A stretch of DNA of 64,000 nucleotides from Platycnemis pennipes (lineage: Eukaryota > Arthropoda > Insecta > Odonata > Platycnemididae): assembly GCA_933228895.1 (NCBI GenBank), contig OW121853.1:126686133-126750132 (forward strand), in the 5' to 3' direction. The notes under the pieces were generated by a model. The model was not told where the DNA came from. It made no database searches and saw only the letters and a program-made list of their open reading frames with translations. Of this stretch, positions 31,390-42,084 are shown one piece after another (position 1 is the stretch's first letter; each line of letters begins with the position of its first letter). Made by a program: the position numbers and the translations under genes.

Positions 31390-31827
31390 CACTTCTGTCA
31401 AGGGTAGTCGCAGAGAGGAACACACGTTTAAGAATCGGGCATTGCGCCCTGACCCACTCGTTCCTCTTTACAGAAGAGAAAATTCCTACTCGATGTGATG
31501 ACTGTGACTGTCCTCTCAGTGTGCGACATATCCTGATGGAGTGTGACAAAGACCAGGACACACGTAACAGGCTAGGCATCAGCGGCGACCTGGAACAAGT
31601 TCTAAACAACGATACTGATCACCTAAGCCATGTCATTACCCTTTTAAAGGAAAGTAACCTTATAAGTAAAATCTAATATATTTTCCTTTATTTGGGCTTT
31701 AAATACTGCCATTTTGTTTTCTAAATTTATATTTATGCATATTTATTTACATAAATTAGATTTGTGTGGTGCAAAAGGACCATAGTTGTCGACGCAGCCT
31801 ATAAATATAAACCTACATATCAAACCT
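31390..31827 (+). mobile_element. I-like retrotransposon 3' fragment with target duplication
   Basis: A 5'-truncated insertion. It codes RLRIGHCALTHSFLFTEEK, CDDCDCPLSVRHILMEC and ends LISKI-stop at 31676. The 3' UTR, the GGTGC hairpin (31768 onwards, distal arm mutated to GCAGC) and a degenerate tail follow. TATTACCTGA occurs on both sides (31380-31389, 31828-31837). Confidence 0.8.
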
Positions 31828-31838
31828 TATTACCTGAG

Positions 31839-32277
31839 TATTTCTGCATTGAAGCTCGATTAGAAGAACATAAACGCGCCCTGGGGTACTCGACGAAGTC
31901 GGCCGTAGCGGAGCACGAAGCCACGGGACACACGATCGATTTGGAAAAGTCTACAAGTTATCGCCAAGGAAAAACATTTTAAACCAAGACTCATCCGTGA
32001 AGCCATCGAAATAAAGAAAAACAAGAACAATTTTAACAGAGACACCGGATTGAGAATCAGCAGTACATGGAACCCAGTCATCCACAGCATTTCCTCATCT
32101 TCCCCCTCCAGTTCTTACTCCTCACCCCCTCCGCCCACCTCTCCCGCTTGAAATGAATAAAAAGCCAGCAGCGCCAAGCACTACCATCATTCCCTTGAAA
32201 AAGTGACCAGCAGTCGGTCACGAAACGACGGGGCAAAATCCGATATACGACGCGGCATACACCTGTATGTCCAATTA
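31839..32277 (+). mobile_element. Penelope-like element 3' fragment (GIY-YIG end)
   Basis: Flanked by CTTATTACCTGAG on both sides (31826-31838, 32278-32290). It codes RLEEHKRALGYSTKSAVAEH then EATGHTIDLEKSTS, and after a shift FKPRLIREAIEIKKNKNNF and NRDTGLRISSTWNPVIHS. This is the C-terminal GIY-YIG endonuclease end of Penelope-like retroelements, followed by a Pro/Ser tail and stop near 32150. A hairpin GTGACC-AGCAGTC-GGTCAC followed by GAAAC (about 32202-32226) resembles part of the hammerhead ribozyme that such elements carry. Confidence 0.8.
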
Positions 32278-32290
32278 CTTATTACCTGAG

Positions 32291-32675
32291 GTCTCTTCCC
32301 AAATCCAACTTCTTCCACTGGGAGACCAAGGGAGGAGTCAGTCCCCAACACACTAAGCACCTTCTGATCAAGATCAAAGAGATCAGGGGGTGCTAATTTA
32401 TTGCCAGTCCTTTCCAGGGCTGCTTTGGCTCTGGCAATCCTATCGGTCTCATATCATTTGTTACTCAACCAAGCAAAAAAGTTGGAAATGTTCGCCATTG
32501 CATCTTTTGAATTGTTTATCACCTTTTTCCACTCAGCCACTTGCTTAGACGGCCCAGGGAGTTCATTTAGGAGATCTGCCAATCTCATCCATTGATCGTG
32601 GTTGACCTGCCTTACCAGGGCTGCCAAAAGTCGACCTGTGGCAAAGTCTTTGTGGGCCATCATATGATCTACCAT
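32291..32675 (-). pseudogene. Zeste/SANT-like DNA-binding domain exon
   Basis: Minus-strand frame MVDHMMAHKDFATGRLLAAL, then QWMRLADLLNELPGPSKQVA and EWKKVINNSKD. This is the helical 'regulatory protein zeste' / SANT-like pattern (mveFmexHPdfAxGrL...W..La..LN..GP.K....WkkvW.d.K). A TGA follows SNK, after which the frame continues YETDRIARAKAALERTG and KVLSVLGTDSSLGLPVEE, ending at a GTAATA donor beside the Penelope-like insertion. One stop, so decayed. Such genes accompany Harbinger transposons and also exist as host genes. No other exon was located with confidence. Confidence 0.6.
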
Positions 32676-32729
32676 AAAACAGAGCTGTTGCCCTGATGCT
32701 CTCTAGGACCGTGACCTGGCATCACCTGC

Positions 32730-33980
32730 TTTACATATAGTAACACTTCGGTCTGCTAGATACTTAACAACATTTCTTAAAAATCAATATAGCATTGAAA
32801 GTTAATTACATATGTATGCCTGCACTTGTTACACTTGGTCATCAAATTCTACATACATTTTCCACCATTCGCATAACAGTTCACTTCTTGACATCATTCC
32901 CTACACAAAGGTAGTCAATTATCAAACTTACCATTTTTTTTGTAATTTTTTTTCCATTCCTGATAGTGCAACAAAAAGTCATGTTAAATGAAAGGAAAGG
33001 AAATTTTTACATTAATATATCTTCAATAAAAATTAATTATGCAACTACGAAATGTATCATTCTTTGGCTGACAAGCTTCTTGCCAACGGCAAAAGTTTGT
33101 TTTACGATAATTGATGCCAACGCTACCATAAATACTATATTTTTATCAGCCTCCACATTTTTGTAATCATATTTGGTGCTCAAATAAGATCACTATTAAA
33201 TAAGATTCTCAAAATACACCGGTATCTAATACTTTTTGATAACATTTTACATATACCTTCTATCCTCCTCTTCAGCGTCGTATAAAAGTATTTTCATCAC
33301 TTAGTAAATTATATCTTTAAGCTGCTCAAACAGATTACACCACTAATAGCATTAAGTTTGGTCAATAACAGGTACGAATTAACAACACGATTCGGCTCTA
33401 CAGCTCTGTAACAGTTTGGTAGGGCAACATAAACAATTTACGATTATGGAATGCACCGCTATAACAGTTGGGTTGGACAATTACAAAGGTCTAATTAACA
33501 AATTACGATTCAGTATTAATCGCGGCAGTAACACTATATGTAGCTATAGTGACCATTATATACATGAGTAATTATATAATTAACCCCGATAACAAATTTA
33601 ATTGAAAACATTCATTAAAAAACGATGGAACACTTACTCACTTTTCGTCTGCTAGTTGTCGTCTGCTTGTATTCGTCTGTTTTCCTTGTGCATCTGCCGG
33701 ATTGGTCGAAATTGATGACGCAGTTGGTATGTCGTCATGGTCAGTGGAAAGCTGCCGAAGCTTATCACTTGCGCGATCACGCGAAGTGGGAATACGCGGC
33801 AAACGCAACCTCGGTGACGCTGAGCGCTTGGTAACCTAAGTCACGGGAACATCGAGAATAGGGGGCCCTTGAATAGCTTTGCTAGTAGCTCGAACGTGGA
33901 ACGATAGTATTCGACACATGTCTAGTATCGACCTGAACTCGCGTCGCAGTTACTGTTTACACGTGCGAGTAAGAATTTAT
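32730..33980. other. No recognisable gene
   Basis: AT-rich to about 33600, then a more GC-rich stretch to 33980. That stretch probably belongs to the Harbinger piece starting at about 33985, because similar wording near its left side (GAGAATAGGG, 33855) recurs at 51880. No frame with a known domain. Confidence 0.35.
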
Positions 33981-33984
33981 TCAG

Positions 33985-34480
33985 TGCCATGCGGTTCAAG
34001 CCGTTGAAGAAGTGGAAGTAAATACAATCGGAAGAGGGCGAAGTTTTCGGGAGCGCGATGACCCAATTTTTTCCCGACAAGAACATCAGTTCATTAGGTT
34101 ATAGAGATTGAGTAAACGCCTCGCAAGCGATGTTATAGAAATGTTCGAGCGATACTCAGGAGAACCATCCCGAGATTCTGCATTGAATGCGACTGTGCAT
34201 GTATGGAATGGATAGTAACGTTATTGCATGTAACGGTAACAGAGTTTAAGCTTGAAGCTTTAATTAATGATAAATTTTACAGCTATAAGATTTGTAGCTT
34301 TTGGAAGCTATCAAACCGACATAGGGAAAAATGTGTTTTCGGCAATTAACCAGTCTTTGTCACGATCTATAAAAAAAATGTAACCTCATTAATGACCAAC
34401 AACAGAATTTTTAAAGAATTGGGTCAGATTTCCAGGAAATATGCAAGAAATTCCTTATTCGGCTGCGGTTACAGTGGCAA
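33985..34480 (+). pseudogene. Harbinger transposase, N-terminal fragment
   Basis: Collinear with the minus-strand copy at 51640-50440. It includes RSFRERDDPF-like and YRLSKRLANDAIEMF-like coding text in the other copy, the characteristic N-terminal block of HARBI1-type transposases, and further on NRIFK...ISRKYARNS corresponding to NRIFKSWVRFP in the other copy. Several frame breaks. The text TGGAATGGATAG with neighbours at about 34203-34214 is the uninterrupted (empty) version of the site where an I-like fragment sits at 50722-51412. Homology fades near 34480. Confidence 0.65.
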
Positions 34481-35660
34481 CGTATTTTTGCAAATAACTT
34501 CTGCGAGAAATTGCGGGTGTGGTAACACCGAGAAAAAATATTGCGGAAGTGTATACCGCAAATGTCTTCTGCAAGTTATTCTCCTCAATATTGAAGAATA
34601 AAACTGCAGGGTCGTTTATATTGGTAGATTTCAGAATTTTCAGTTGATAGTCTTCCATGTTTATTTCCGGCAACCTGTTAAAAATATCAGCCTTGCGTTG
34701 ATTATATTCCCTCGCAATAGCTTTAAACGGGGCTTAAAAATACTTTGAAAACGATGCATAGCGTATGTATGTACAACAGCAACATTGAGCGTAATTACTT
34801 CCCTGGAAATTAAATAGAACTGCGTGTGCTGTGCCCGAAGTGACTTGTTAATTTGGAAGTACTATTTCGAATGGGCGAGTAAACGGAAGAAAAAATACTG
34901 TACTCGTACTTCTTATTAACCTGCAAGTTATGTGTTCCATTGTCGTGAAAAAGTGGCGGCTGTACTATGTTTGGGCGAACCTCATATGTACCGGATTTCG
35001 AACCGTGTTTGTCATTGTGTTTGTGAGGAAGCCAGCACAACGATGCAGATTGAGTTGATTTTGGATGTAAACAGACGTTGGAGGTCGTTAATTAAGAATA
35101 TTATTTTTTGATATACATATATAAACGCTTCGCATGTCTGCGCTTTCATCTTACAGTGAATAAGTGCACAGTCAAACTATGGTTTATGTTTGGGACGTAG
35201 GGAGTTGCGTTACCCTCTTTACCCTCAAAATTGTTCCTACGGTTTATTCCGTTGAATTTTTCTGATTCATTTATGTAAAGTAAGTTATAGTTAAAAGCAT
35301 GTGGGATTTAACCAAAGTAGTTAACCGAAGGTTAGCCGATATATGATTCATAACATGTTGAATCATTTTGACGGTGGAGCCAAGTTAATTTTGAACGCCT
35401 ATAAAGTTACTTTCATTCAAGATTGTTTTAAAATGCTTTGGTGCTTGTGGCTTGCTGAAAATGATTGCGCTAACAGATATTGCCCAGCCTTTAGCATGAA
35501 TATATTCAGTTTAGTTGAATACCAAGCATTCGAGAGTCTGTATAAATTTACTGACGGTCTTTGGGACTCAAGGTTGTAGTAAAATAAATCATAATTACAA
35601 ACATATACCGTTGTTGATAGAAATAACGGGGAGAACCACTGATTTGGAAGTTCACATCAA
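34481..35660. other. No recognisable gene
   Basis: AT-rich sequence. Around 34480-34600 several TTGC/GCAA-type half repeats (TTGCAAATAACTTCTGCG, CCGCAAATGTCTTCTGCAAG) suggest a worn inverted-repeat element, but the ends could not be set. Confidence 0.3.
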
Positions 35661-36045
35661 TAAGTGCCCGTTAAAATCTTGAAAGATATGACTTCTCGTA
35701 GGCAGAAGACTTATGCAGCAGCATTGATTTTGTTTTCTGAAGTAGATGATAATAATAGTCGTAGAAAGAGAAGCGTTTGGGCTAGAAAGTGGCTCCTCCG
35801 GAGAAGGAAGTTGGGAGCCTACGAAAACTTATTCATGGAGTTGGAAGTCGGTGACAGGCAGCAGAATAAAAATTTTATAAAAAAAGCACCAGACTCCTGA
35901 AGAAATGCCCCAAGGAAATATGTTGCCATTGCAGTGAGGTCTACTTAATAGATATTACGAAATAGCCAAGGAAGTACGGGAATGATTCCGAGAGTACTTT
36001 ATGTCACCTGAATTTGAAGTGGCTTGGCAGTATAAGTTAATACAG
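35660..36045 (+). pseudogene. Harbinger transposase remnant (N-terminus joined to C-terminus)
   Basis: First part: RRKRSVWARKWLLRRRKLGA then YENLFMELEVGDRQQNKNF, the N-terminal block typical of HARBI1-like transposases ('W.R.WL..R...G.Y..L..EL...D'). After a stop at 35898-35900 the text changes to EIAKEVREXFREYFMSPEF and VAWQ (about 35950-36030), which fits the C-terminal block ('VR..F..YF....GxVxWQ'). The catalytic middle is missing, so this looks like an internally deleted copy. Confidence 0.6.
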
Positions 36046-36790
36046 CAAAATCAAAGATATGCAAACATTTCATAAGAAAACCATAAAAATGATTAAAATT
36101 GCCTTTCTTAAATTGTTCACATACAGTTGAAGAATGGGTGTAATTAAAAATAATCTCAATCAAATAAAGAAAGTTATTTAATTCTGGAAGAATGAGGAAC
36201 ATTCCCCACAAATCTTTTTAGTGGTAACATTGTTCAATAATGTTTTAGCCTTCTTATGTCAATGTTTCAATCTTTGTTCAGTTGTCATTAATCAAAAGAA
36301 CCTTGTGTGGATTTTTAGCATAGACATTTGCTTGGAATTTTGTAAATTTGAGTGCCAACCGATTTTCTAAGTACTGTGCCAAAATTGCCGAGGCACTTTC
36401 GCTGATTTTGCAGTAGTTTAGGAAAACAATTCTCTCAAATACAAGTGAAGGTAAATGTTCAAAAACTCGAGGAAAACTATTATATGTTGTTTCACCTCTT
36501 TCATGTATTATTTGACGATTTTTTAACAAAATGTGAGTTCAGTAAGAATTTAAACAAAATATATAATGTTCAAACAAAATGAATATTGACTTTTGAGACA
36601 AATAAAGGTATATTTTAATCTGCAGTCAGGTTTTGATAACATGCATAAAATATCTAGAGCGTTCTTTGTATGCATGAAAAAAATCATTTCTCAATGTCCA
36701 ATAATTATTGAAAAGAAATATTTTATTTTTTCACAAATCAAAAAATTTCAGTATGTACACCATACTACTTGAATTTCTTCTTCAATTACT
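36046..36790. other. No recognisable gene
   Basis: AT-rich. The longest frame (minus, 36529-36278) has no recognisable domain. Confidence 0.3.
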
Positions 36791-36827
36791 AAAACTAGTG
36801 TCTTCCTACACATAGTCCAAGTAGCCC

Positions 36828-37391
36828 TTTCCCACACTTGGAACACACAGTATTACATTGTTTTACAGGTCCTCCCATCTCTATTGCTGCATACAGCACA
36901 CCTCAAGTTTCTGCCGGGCAAATTTTGTCATAATGCACCATCCTCTTTTATTGTTGGGACAGGTGTGACTGCTTTATTCTCCTTTACAGAAATTACGCTA
37001 TTCTTCCTCAATTGCCAGTATAATCGAGGAAGTGAACTGGATTTGGAACATAATTCTGCTAGATGTATTCTCCTTGTATATTATGTGACAATTTATACCA
37101 TCCTGGCAAAGATACTGAAAACCACCTTTTTTCAATAACTATTTTAGTGTTCTTCGTTCATCTCGGTAGGTGTATAGCATCAATATCTGATGCACCCACT
37201 CCCCCCATGAATTTATTTCCCTGGTTTATTATTGCTGTCTTGGTTATATCTCTTTTATGTGAAAATCGTCGTATTTGCAAGGTTTCAGTCTCAGCAACTG
37301 CATGGGTTGAAAGAAGCGAAACTGGCTTTTTTTTTAGATTTTTTTCTCTAAATCCACACAAAAGAACCTCATCACTACAGAAATATTTCAC
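36828..37391 (-). pseudogene. piggyBac transposase, C-terminal fragment (element 3)
   Basis: Minus-strand frame with AIINQGNKFMGGVGASDIDA. 'NKFMGGVDASD' is the region of the last catalytic Asp in piggyBac transposases; here that Asp is Gly (MGGVG). Further on, after several shifts, CSKCGKGLLGLCVGRH ends the Cys-rich C-terminal finger near 36830. No TTAA-flanked ends were found. Its 5' side abuts an I-like fragment at about 37400. Confidence 0.65.
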
Positions 37392-37399
37392 CTGTCCTG

Positions 37400-37755
37400 G
37401 ATCAGTGAAGAGAAAACTCCACCTCGGTGTGAAGACTGTGACTCTCCTCTCAGCATTAGGTATATCGTGACAGAGAGTGATAAATACCGGGACGTTTGAT
37501 GGCGGCTAAAAATTAGGGGAGACCTAGGAAATCTCTTAGGGGATCACCCTAATGAACTTGATCGCATTATATTATTCTTAAAAGTTATTGGGCTCTTCTC
37601 TAAAGTGTAAATTTAAAATGGAATGAAAATAGTTCTTTGTAAAAATAATAACGATTATTATATTCACAATAACGTCAATTGGAATGGCAAGGGTGCAAAA
37701 TAACCTGGACTTCGACGCACCCTAAAACAACAATGCTACTTCTACTTGAATTTCA
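37400..37755 (+). mobile_element. I-like retrotransposon 3' fragment
   Basis: Codes ISEEKTPPRCEDCDSPLSIR, then after a stop WRLKIRGDLGNLLGDHPNEL and LIGLFSKV-like text, stopping near 37609. The 3' hairpin is well kept: GGGTGC (37691-37696) and GCACCC (37717-37722). The tail is TACTTCTACTT near 37735-37750. 5' truncated. Confidence 0.75.
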
Positions 37756-37759
37756 TTAG

Positions 37760-38340
37760 TGCCATTGGCCTATGCTGTCATTATATTTTCGTATTTGAAA
37801 CCCTTGTATATCCCATTGCGATCAGCCTTCGTTTACCCTGGTAATTTGGAAAAGGGATGACCTAAAACATAAAAACTGAGTAGAGGGGGTTGTGATACCT
37901 ACCACTACACTAAAACCACAATGTATATTTCTATGCAGGTTTTGCCATTTTTAATTTGTGCCCTTCATTCAAAGTAGTTGTAATTGGTTTGCTGTGAGTG
38001 GTATCTTGTAGGAGTCCACGTATCCAAACCAGCGTGAGGTTAGTTACACTGAGCTAATGTTTTTTTAAGACCTTGATGGAGTCCTAGCCCTTGATAGTCA
38101 CATTAAACTATCACTGAAAAGGTTATGTCATAACTCATAATTTGCACTTTGCAATTCAATGTTTGGATAAAATATACATTGTTTTTTTAAGATATATCAG
38201 TAAATTAACACCCAAACAAAATGAGGGACCACAAGTCAGTAGTTAAAATTTCAAAATACAGCCTAATGAAGTGTAAATAAATTAAATGGACTTTTCTATA
38301 TTAAGGAAAATAAATTCTTACACAAAATAACCATTTGATT
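37760..38340. other. No recognisable gene
   Basis: AT-rich sequence between an I-like tail and the MADF-like gene; nothing recognised. Confidence 0.35.
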
Positions 38341-38347
38341 GTATGCT

Positions 38348-39043
38348 CTAGTCCATGAATACCACTACATTTTCTTCCTGTGGGGGGTAAAAGGTTGTGC
38401 ACTCCTCATCATCCTTTTTCGACATTTGTATCATTGCTTTGTGTATCATATGCTTCAGTGCATTTTGATTTCTCTCGCTCTTCAATGCTCTAATTCTACG
38501 GCGACGTAATCCCCAAATACTTGGATTGGGCTGCTGTAAAATGCTCACTGCCTTGGTCAGATCAGCCTCTTTTATGTTGTCTTTACTGTCTACTTTCCCC
38601 ATCTTATTGCCACTTAACAAGCTTGGATTTTGCCTCTCGGGTGTCGATTCGCCCTTGACATCTTTATTAATTTCTGACTGATAAATTAAGTGAAAGTTAG
38701 CTGCAGCAGGTTTTAACACTCCACTGAAATGATGGCAAATGGTCTGAAAATGTAAAGTAATTTTCTACTCAGATGCATATGAAACATGTCGCAATTCATT
38801 TCCAGCTCAGTAAATTAGAGATGGTTCTTAAGCATCACTTCAAACTTACATCATTGCTGACTGTTTCACGGCACTGAATAGTGTTATGAAGGAAATTAAG
38901 GGCAGACAAATATTGCAGTTTGGTTTTCCCTCAATATCCTGACCCACTTTTGGGCTTCTTCTTAAGCTCCTGATAGTATTGCGTTTTCAAGTTATGCCAC
39001 TTCCTCTGCACCTTTACTTCTGGAAACTGAAGGATGTCACCAA
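38348..39043 (-). pseudogene. MADF-type DNA-binding gene, two exons
   Basis: Exon 39043-38849: after acceptor TTGTTGTAG it reads IGDILQFPEVKVQRKWHNLK, TQYYQELKKKPKSGSGY, a TGA, then KLQYLSALNFLHNTI, ending at a GTAAGT donor. This is the second half of a MADF domain ('V..kW.NLR..Y.rE.....SGS.....W.Y...L.FL'). Exon from 38723 (after ATTTCAG) is open to a stop at 38348: LKPAAANFHLIYQSEINKDV ... ALKHMIHKAMIQMSKKDDEE. The phases disagree by one base and one stop is present, so it is decayed or misread. MADF proteins are transcription factors and also occur as Harbinger accessory proteins. Confidence 0.55.
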
Positions 39044-39067
39044 TTCTACAACAACCATAAATTTGTC

Positions 39068-39180
39068 ATACTTGACTTGACTTGACTTCTATTTTATTTA
39101 TCCTGGGGCAGATGAGGCCTCGTGGCCCCCTCTACCCCTGCCCCAGGCTCTCTGGTCGGGGACTTTACAGAGTTTGAATA
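39068..39180 (-). mobile_element. 3' end of a non-LTR element (minus)
   Basis: On the minus strand a hairpin CTGGGGCAG...CTGCCCCAG is followed by GATAAATAAAATAG and a (CAAGT)n tail ((ACTTG)n on plus at about 39072-39088). Tail of short repeats, polyadenylation-like signal and terminal stem-loop are typical of a severely 5'-truncated non-LTR insertion. Family not identified. Confidence 0.5.
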
Positions 39181-39259
39181 TTTATGTAATTTTTATCCAT
39201 AGTTTTTTGAAATGTGAGAGATTTATACAGATTTTCGATTTTTGAGTGCCATTACATAT

Positions 39260-39480
39260 CATTTTCTTCTGCCTTTGTTGTCTTGAGTGGGCTTGCTACC
39301 GGATCCAGCGCTTGGCAATCTGTTGAGGTTCCCGTTAGGGTACTCAGGATCCCTGCATGGTGGTCGTGCCATTTTCTGCTGTCCAAGTTGGCTTGCAATG
39401 GCTTGTCGACCGGGTCCAGCATTTGGCGTTTTGATGAGGTGCCCGTTGGGACACTCAGGATCCTCACGTCATGGCCCTTC
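39260..39480. repeat. Tandem repeat, two ~110-bp units
   Basis: Units 39260-39369 and 39370-39480 share CATTTTCT, TTGGCTTG-like text, CCGG(A/G)TCCAGC, (A/T)TTTGGC, GAGGT(T/G)CCCGTT and ACTCAGGATCC in the same order. Both are open in the same frame on each strand. Probably part of a larger minisatellite or a repeat-coding exon. Confidence 0.65.
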
Positions 39481-39539
39481 AACATGTTGGTGGAAAATGA
39501 AAGGATTACTACTCTGAGCCACATTTCGTAGGGTTAGGG

Positions 39540-40017
39540 GATAACAAAACTTTCAGGAAGCCGCTAAGTCTTAGGAGTGTTAAAAAAAACAAATACAGAA
39601 GATCATGTTAAAACGGGTCCATAAAAGTCAGTAACTTGACAGGTTGAGACAGCAATATTGAGAGGTTTTTTAATCAAAAGACCCGTGGTAACAGGGAATT
39701 AAAACAGTGAAATAAAAGAAACTCTCGGCATAAAAAAAAAACATCTGGTAAAAACACAAATGTGCAGCCAGAAAAAATGTTGAGGGAAGTCAGAAAATAA
39801 GAACTGAGAGAAGGTTGCACCACTTTAACACTTCTCGCCGAGAGTTTTACCTGTTCTTTAAAAACTGGCTATTTAAAATATCTGCTTGGATGACTAATTG
39901 GTTATGTACTCGTCAATTTAAATGACTCATTAAAAGGCCGGATGATTTGTTAAAAACTTATAAAAGGCCTGAGCTGTCTGACCGGTCATTGGGTAAAAAT
40001 ATGAGTACATTAATAGA
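39540..40017. other. No recognisable gene
   Basis: AT-rich. CTCTCGGC-containing wording appears twice in opposite orientation (39720s and 39830s: CTCTCGGCATAA and CTCGCCGAGAGT), a loose inverted repeat of unknown meaning. Confidence 0.3.
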
Positions 40018-41560
40018 TAAAATAAATAAATAAATAAATAGATAATAATTAGATATATAAATAAATATATAAATAAATAAATAAGCAGATATATGGGTAG
40101 ATTAGTGGTTTTCATGTGAGCAGGACTCCGGGTGGGTCGGGCCGAACACGGGTCCTGGTCATCCTGGCCCCCCGTAGTTGGCCAGGAGGTACTTGGTCAA
40201 CCCCCTCCTCGTGGTGTGCTCCTTCACTTGCTCGGGTAGCTTATTGTATTCCCGGACGAAGGTCCCGGCGAAGGAACCCGCCGCCCGGGCCGTCCGGTGG
40301 GCCGGCACCAGCAGGGAAGTGTCCGCCCGCCTGGTCCCCCTGGAGTGTACCTCCCCCATCGTCCTGAAGCGTGCGTAGATATGGGCGGGCTGCTGGTTTC
40401 GGAGGACATTGAGTCCGCCGAGCAAGACGTTAAGAGTCCTCCTCTCCTTCACCTTCAGGATCTTCTCCCTCGAGTATAGTGGGGTGAGGTGGTCCCACAA
40501 ACCCGGCTTGAAGGCCCACCGCACACAAGCGCTCTGGGCCACCTGGAGACGGCCCACCTCATTCCCGTTGAGGTCGGAGCAGGGGATCAGGGAAAAGTCC
40601 AAAAGAGGGAAGATAAGAGCCTTCACTAACATCGCTCTGATTCTCCTGGGGGGCTTGAAATGCATCCCCCGGAGCCTACGTAGGGCGTTGTGCATCCGCA
40701 TTATGGTTTGGGAGACCTGTCCCCGCCAGGAGAGATCCCTCGCCACTGTCACCCCCAGGTAGCGGAAAGACTCGCGGTAGGGGAGGACTGTCCCCTCCAC
40801 GATGACCGGTGGCGTGGTAGGGGTTAGGTATTTTGCCAGCAGCCTCTTGTGCCCCACGATACAGGCCGAGCACTTGTCCGCGTTGGTGGCCAGCCCCATC
40901 CCGGATAGCCACCCGCAGACCCGGGCCACGTCGCGGTTGGTCTCCCTCACGGCTTCCGCGAGGGATTCCCCGTCGGCATGCCCGACGAGCAGGACGTCGT
41001 CCGCGTACAGCATGGGGGAGGTCCAGGTGTTCAGGCGGGCCACTCCATCAACGAAAAGGTTGAACAGGATGGGGGACAGGCTGGACCCTTGCGGCACCCC
41101 CCTGGTGGCCGTGCGCCAGTTGGGCTCGGTCGCGTCGTCTCCTCGCATGATGACCCTCCTCCCGGTGACGTAGTCCCGGAACCACCGAAGGGGCCGGTCC
41201 CGGAACCGCAACGTTCGTAGGGCCTCGATGAGATGGTCGTGGTCGACTGAGTCGTAGGCCCGGGCGACGTCGAGGGCTACGACCACGGTCAGTTCCCGCC
41301 GGTCGATGGCCTCCCGGACCCGGTCGAGCACCTCGGCAAGGGCAAGCTGGGTGCTGTGGCCCGGTCGGAAGGCACTCTGCTGCGGGCTCAGGACGTTGTG
41401 CCGCCAGACATGGTCGGTGAGCTGCTTCGTAACGATCTTATCAAAAATTTTGCCCAAGCAGTTCCCAATGGTTATGGGGCGGTAGTCCTTGGCGCACGTA
41501 GGGTTGGCCACCTTAGGGAGAGGGATGACTACCCCCTCTTTCCAACAGGCCGGGTAACCT
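40018..41560 (-). mobile_element. GC-rich non-LTR retrotransposon, 5' truncated
   Basis: Minus-strand insertion from about 41560 to an AT tail of (TTTA)n at 40018-40090. Its coding region is far richer in GC than both flanks. Homology to RT begins abruptly at about 41557 (ACWKEGVVIPLPK), so the endonuclease and first RT block are missing. No clear target duplication was found. Confidence 0.75.
40159..41557 (-). CDS. Non-LTR reverse transcriptase, C-terminal part (open frame)
   Basis: Reverse transcriptase of a truncated retrotransposon. ATG at 41511 gives 450 aa, but the protein evidently starts earlier, since the frame is open to the truncation point. Motifs: DYRPITIGNCLGKIFDKIV, SAFRPGHSTQLALAEVLDRV, VALDVARAYDSVDHD, RGVPQGSSLSPILFNLFVDG and the catalytic MLYADDVLLVGHADG. 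A thumb region follows with FRYLGVTVARDLSW. No RNase H follows; the protein ends KYLLANYGGPG at 40159. No stop or shift is visible although the N-terminus is lost, so the insertion should be young. It differs in clade and base composition from the I-like elements. Clade (CR1, Jockey or other) not determined. Confidence 0.8.
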
Positions 41561-41863
41561 CAACTAATAAGGAAGCAATCAAGAAGCAACAAAATCTGCG
41601 TGTATTTCAGTTATCTCCTGTTATCGCAGTAGAACTCGAATATCAATAGTTCAAACATACCGCTGTTAACATAGGTGTGAAAACAAGTATGCGTCGTATT
41701 TCAAAGTTCAATACGTCTTCTGATCAGAGTCGTCTTTGGATCAATATTTTATTATCGATTTAGGCCATGCTTCGACGTGAACCATTGAAATATTGCTCAA
41801 GCTAAATAAAAATTTAGGGAGAGGTTCTATATCGGCAAGTTGATTGCAGAATAATATTTGATC

Positions 41864-42020
41864 ATGTTTACACTAGCAACAATACACTTGCGTAAGCTAT
41901 TATCAGGAACTAGTTTTAAGTTCCGCAAGTGCACTTGTAGAGCGGTTTACACCAGAAAAGTACACTACAAGTTACTTGCTGCCAGTAACTTGTGCGAAAA
42001 AGTTGCCAGTGTAAACCCAC
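41864..42020. mobile_element. MITE-like element with GTTTACAC ends
   Basis: The left side reads GTTTACACTAGCAACAATAC and the right side, reverse-complemented, GGGTTTACACTGGCAACTTT. Both continue with CGC(A)AAG-type text. About 155 bp with no coding capacity. Target duplication not defined. Confidence 0.5.
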
Positions 42021-42084
42021 CTTTATGGGTAATTATTCAATTTTATTTAACTAGTGAAGTCTTTTCGGGATTTCCACTGGGTTA

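Noticed and set aside
39930..40115. 61-codon minus-strand frame of Leu, Ile, Tyr and Phe
   Set aside because: Translation of the (TTTA)n tail of the GC-rich retrotransposon.
40116..41220. Plus-strand frames of 80-123 codons over the GC-rich RT
   Set aside because: Antisense shadows produced by high GC content; the minus strand has a complete RT motif series.
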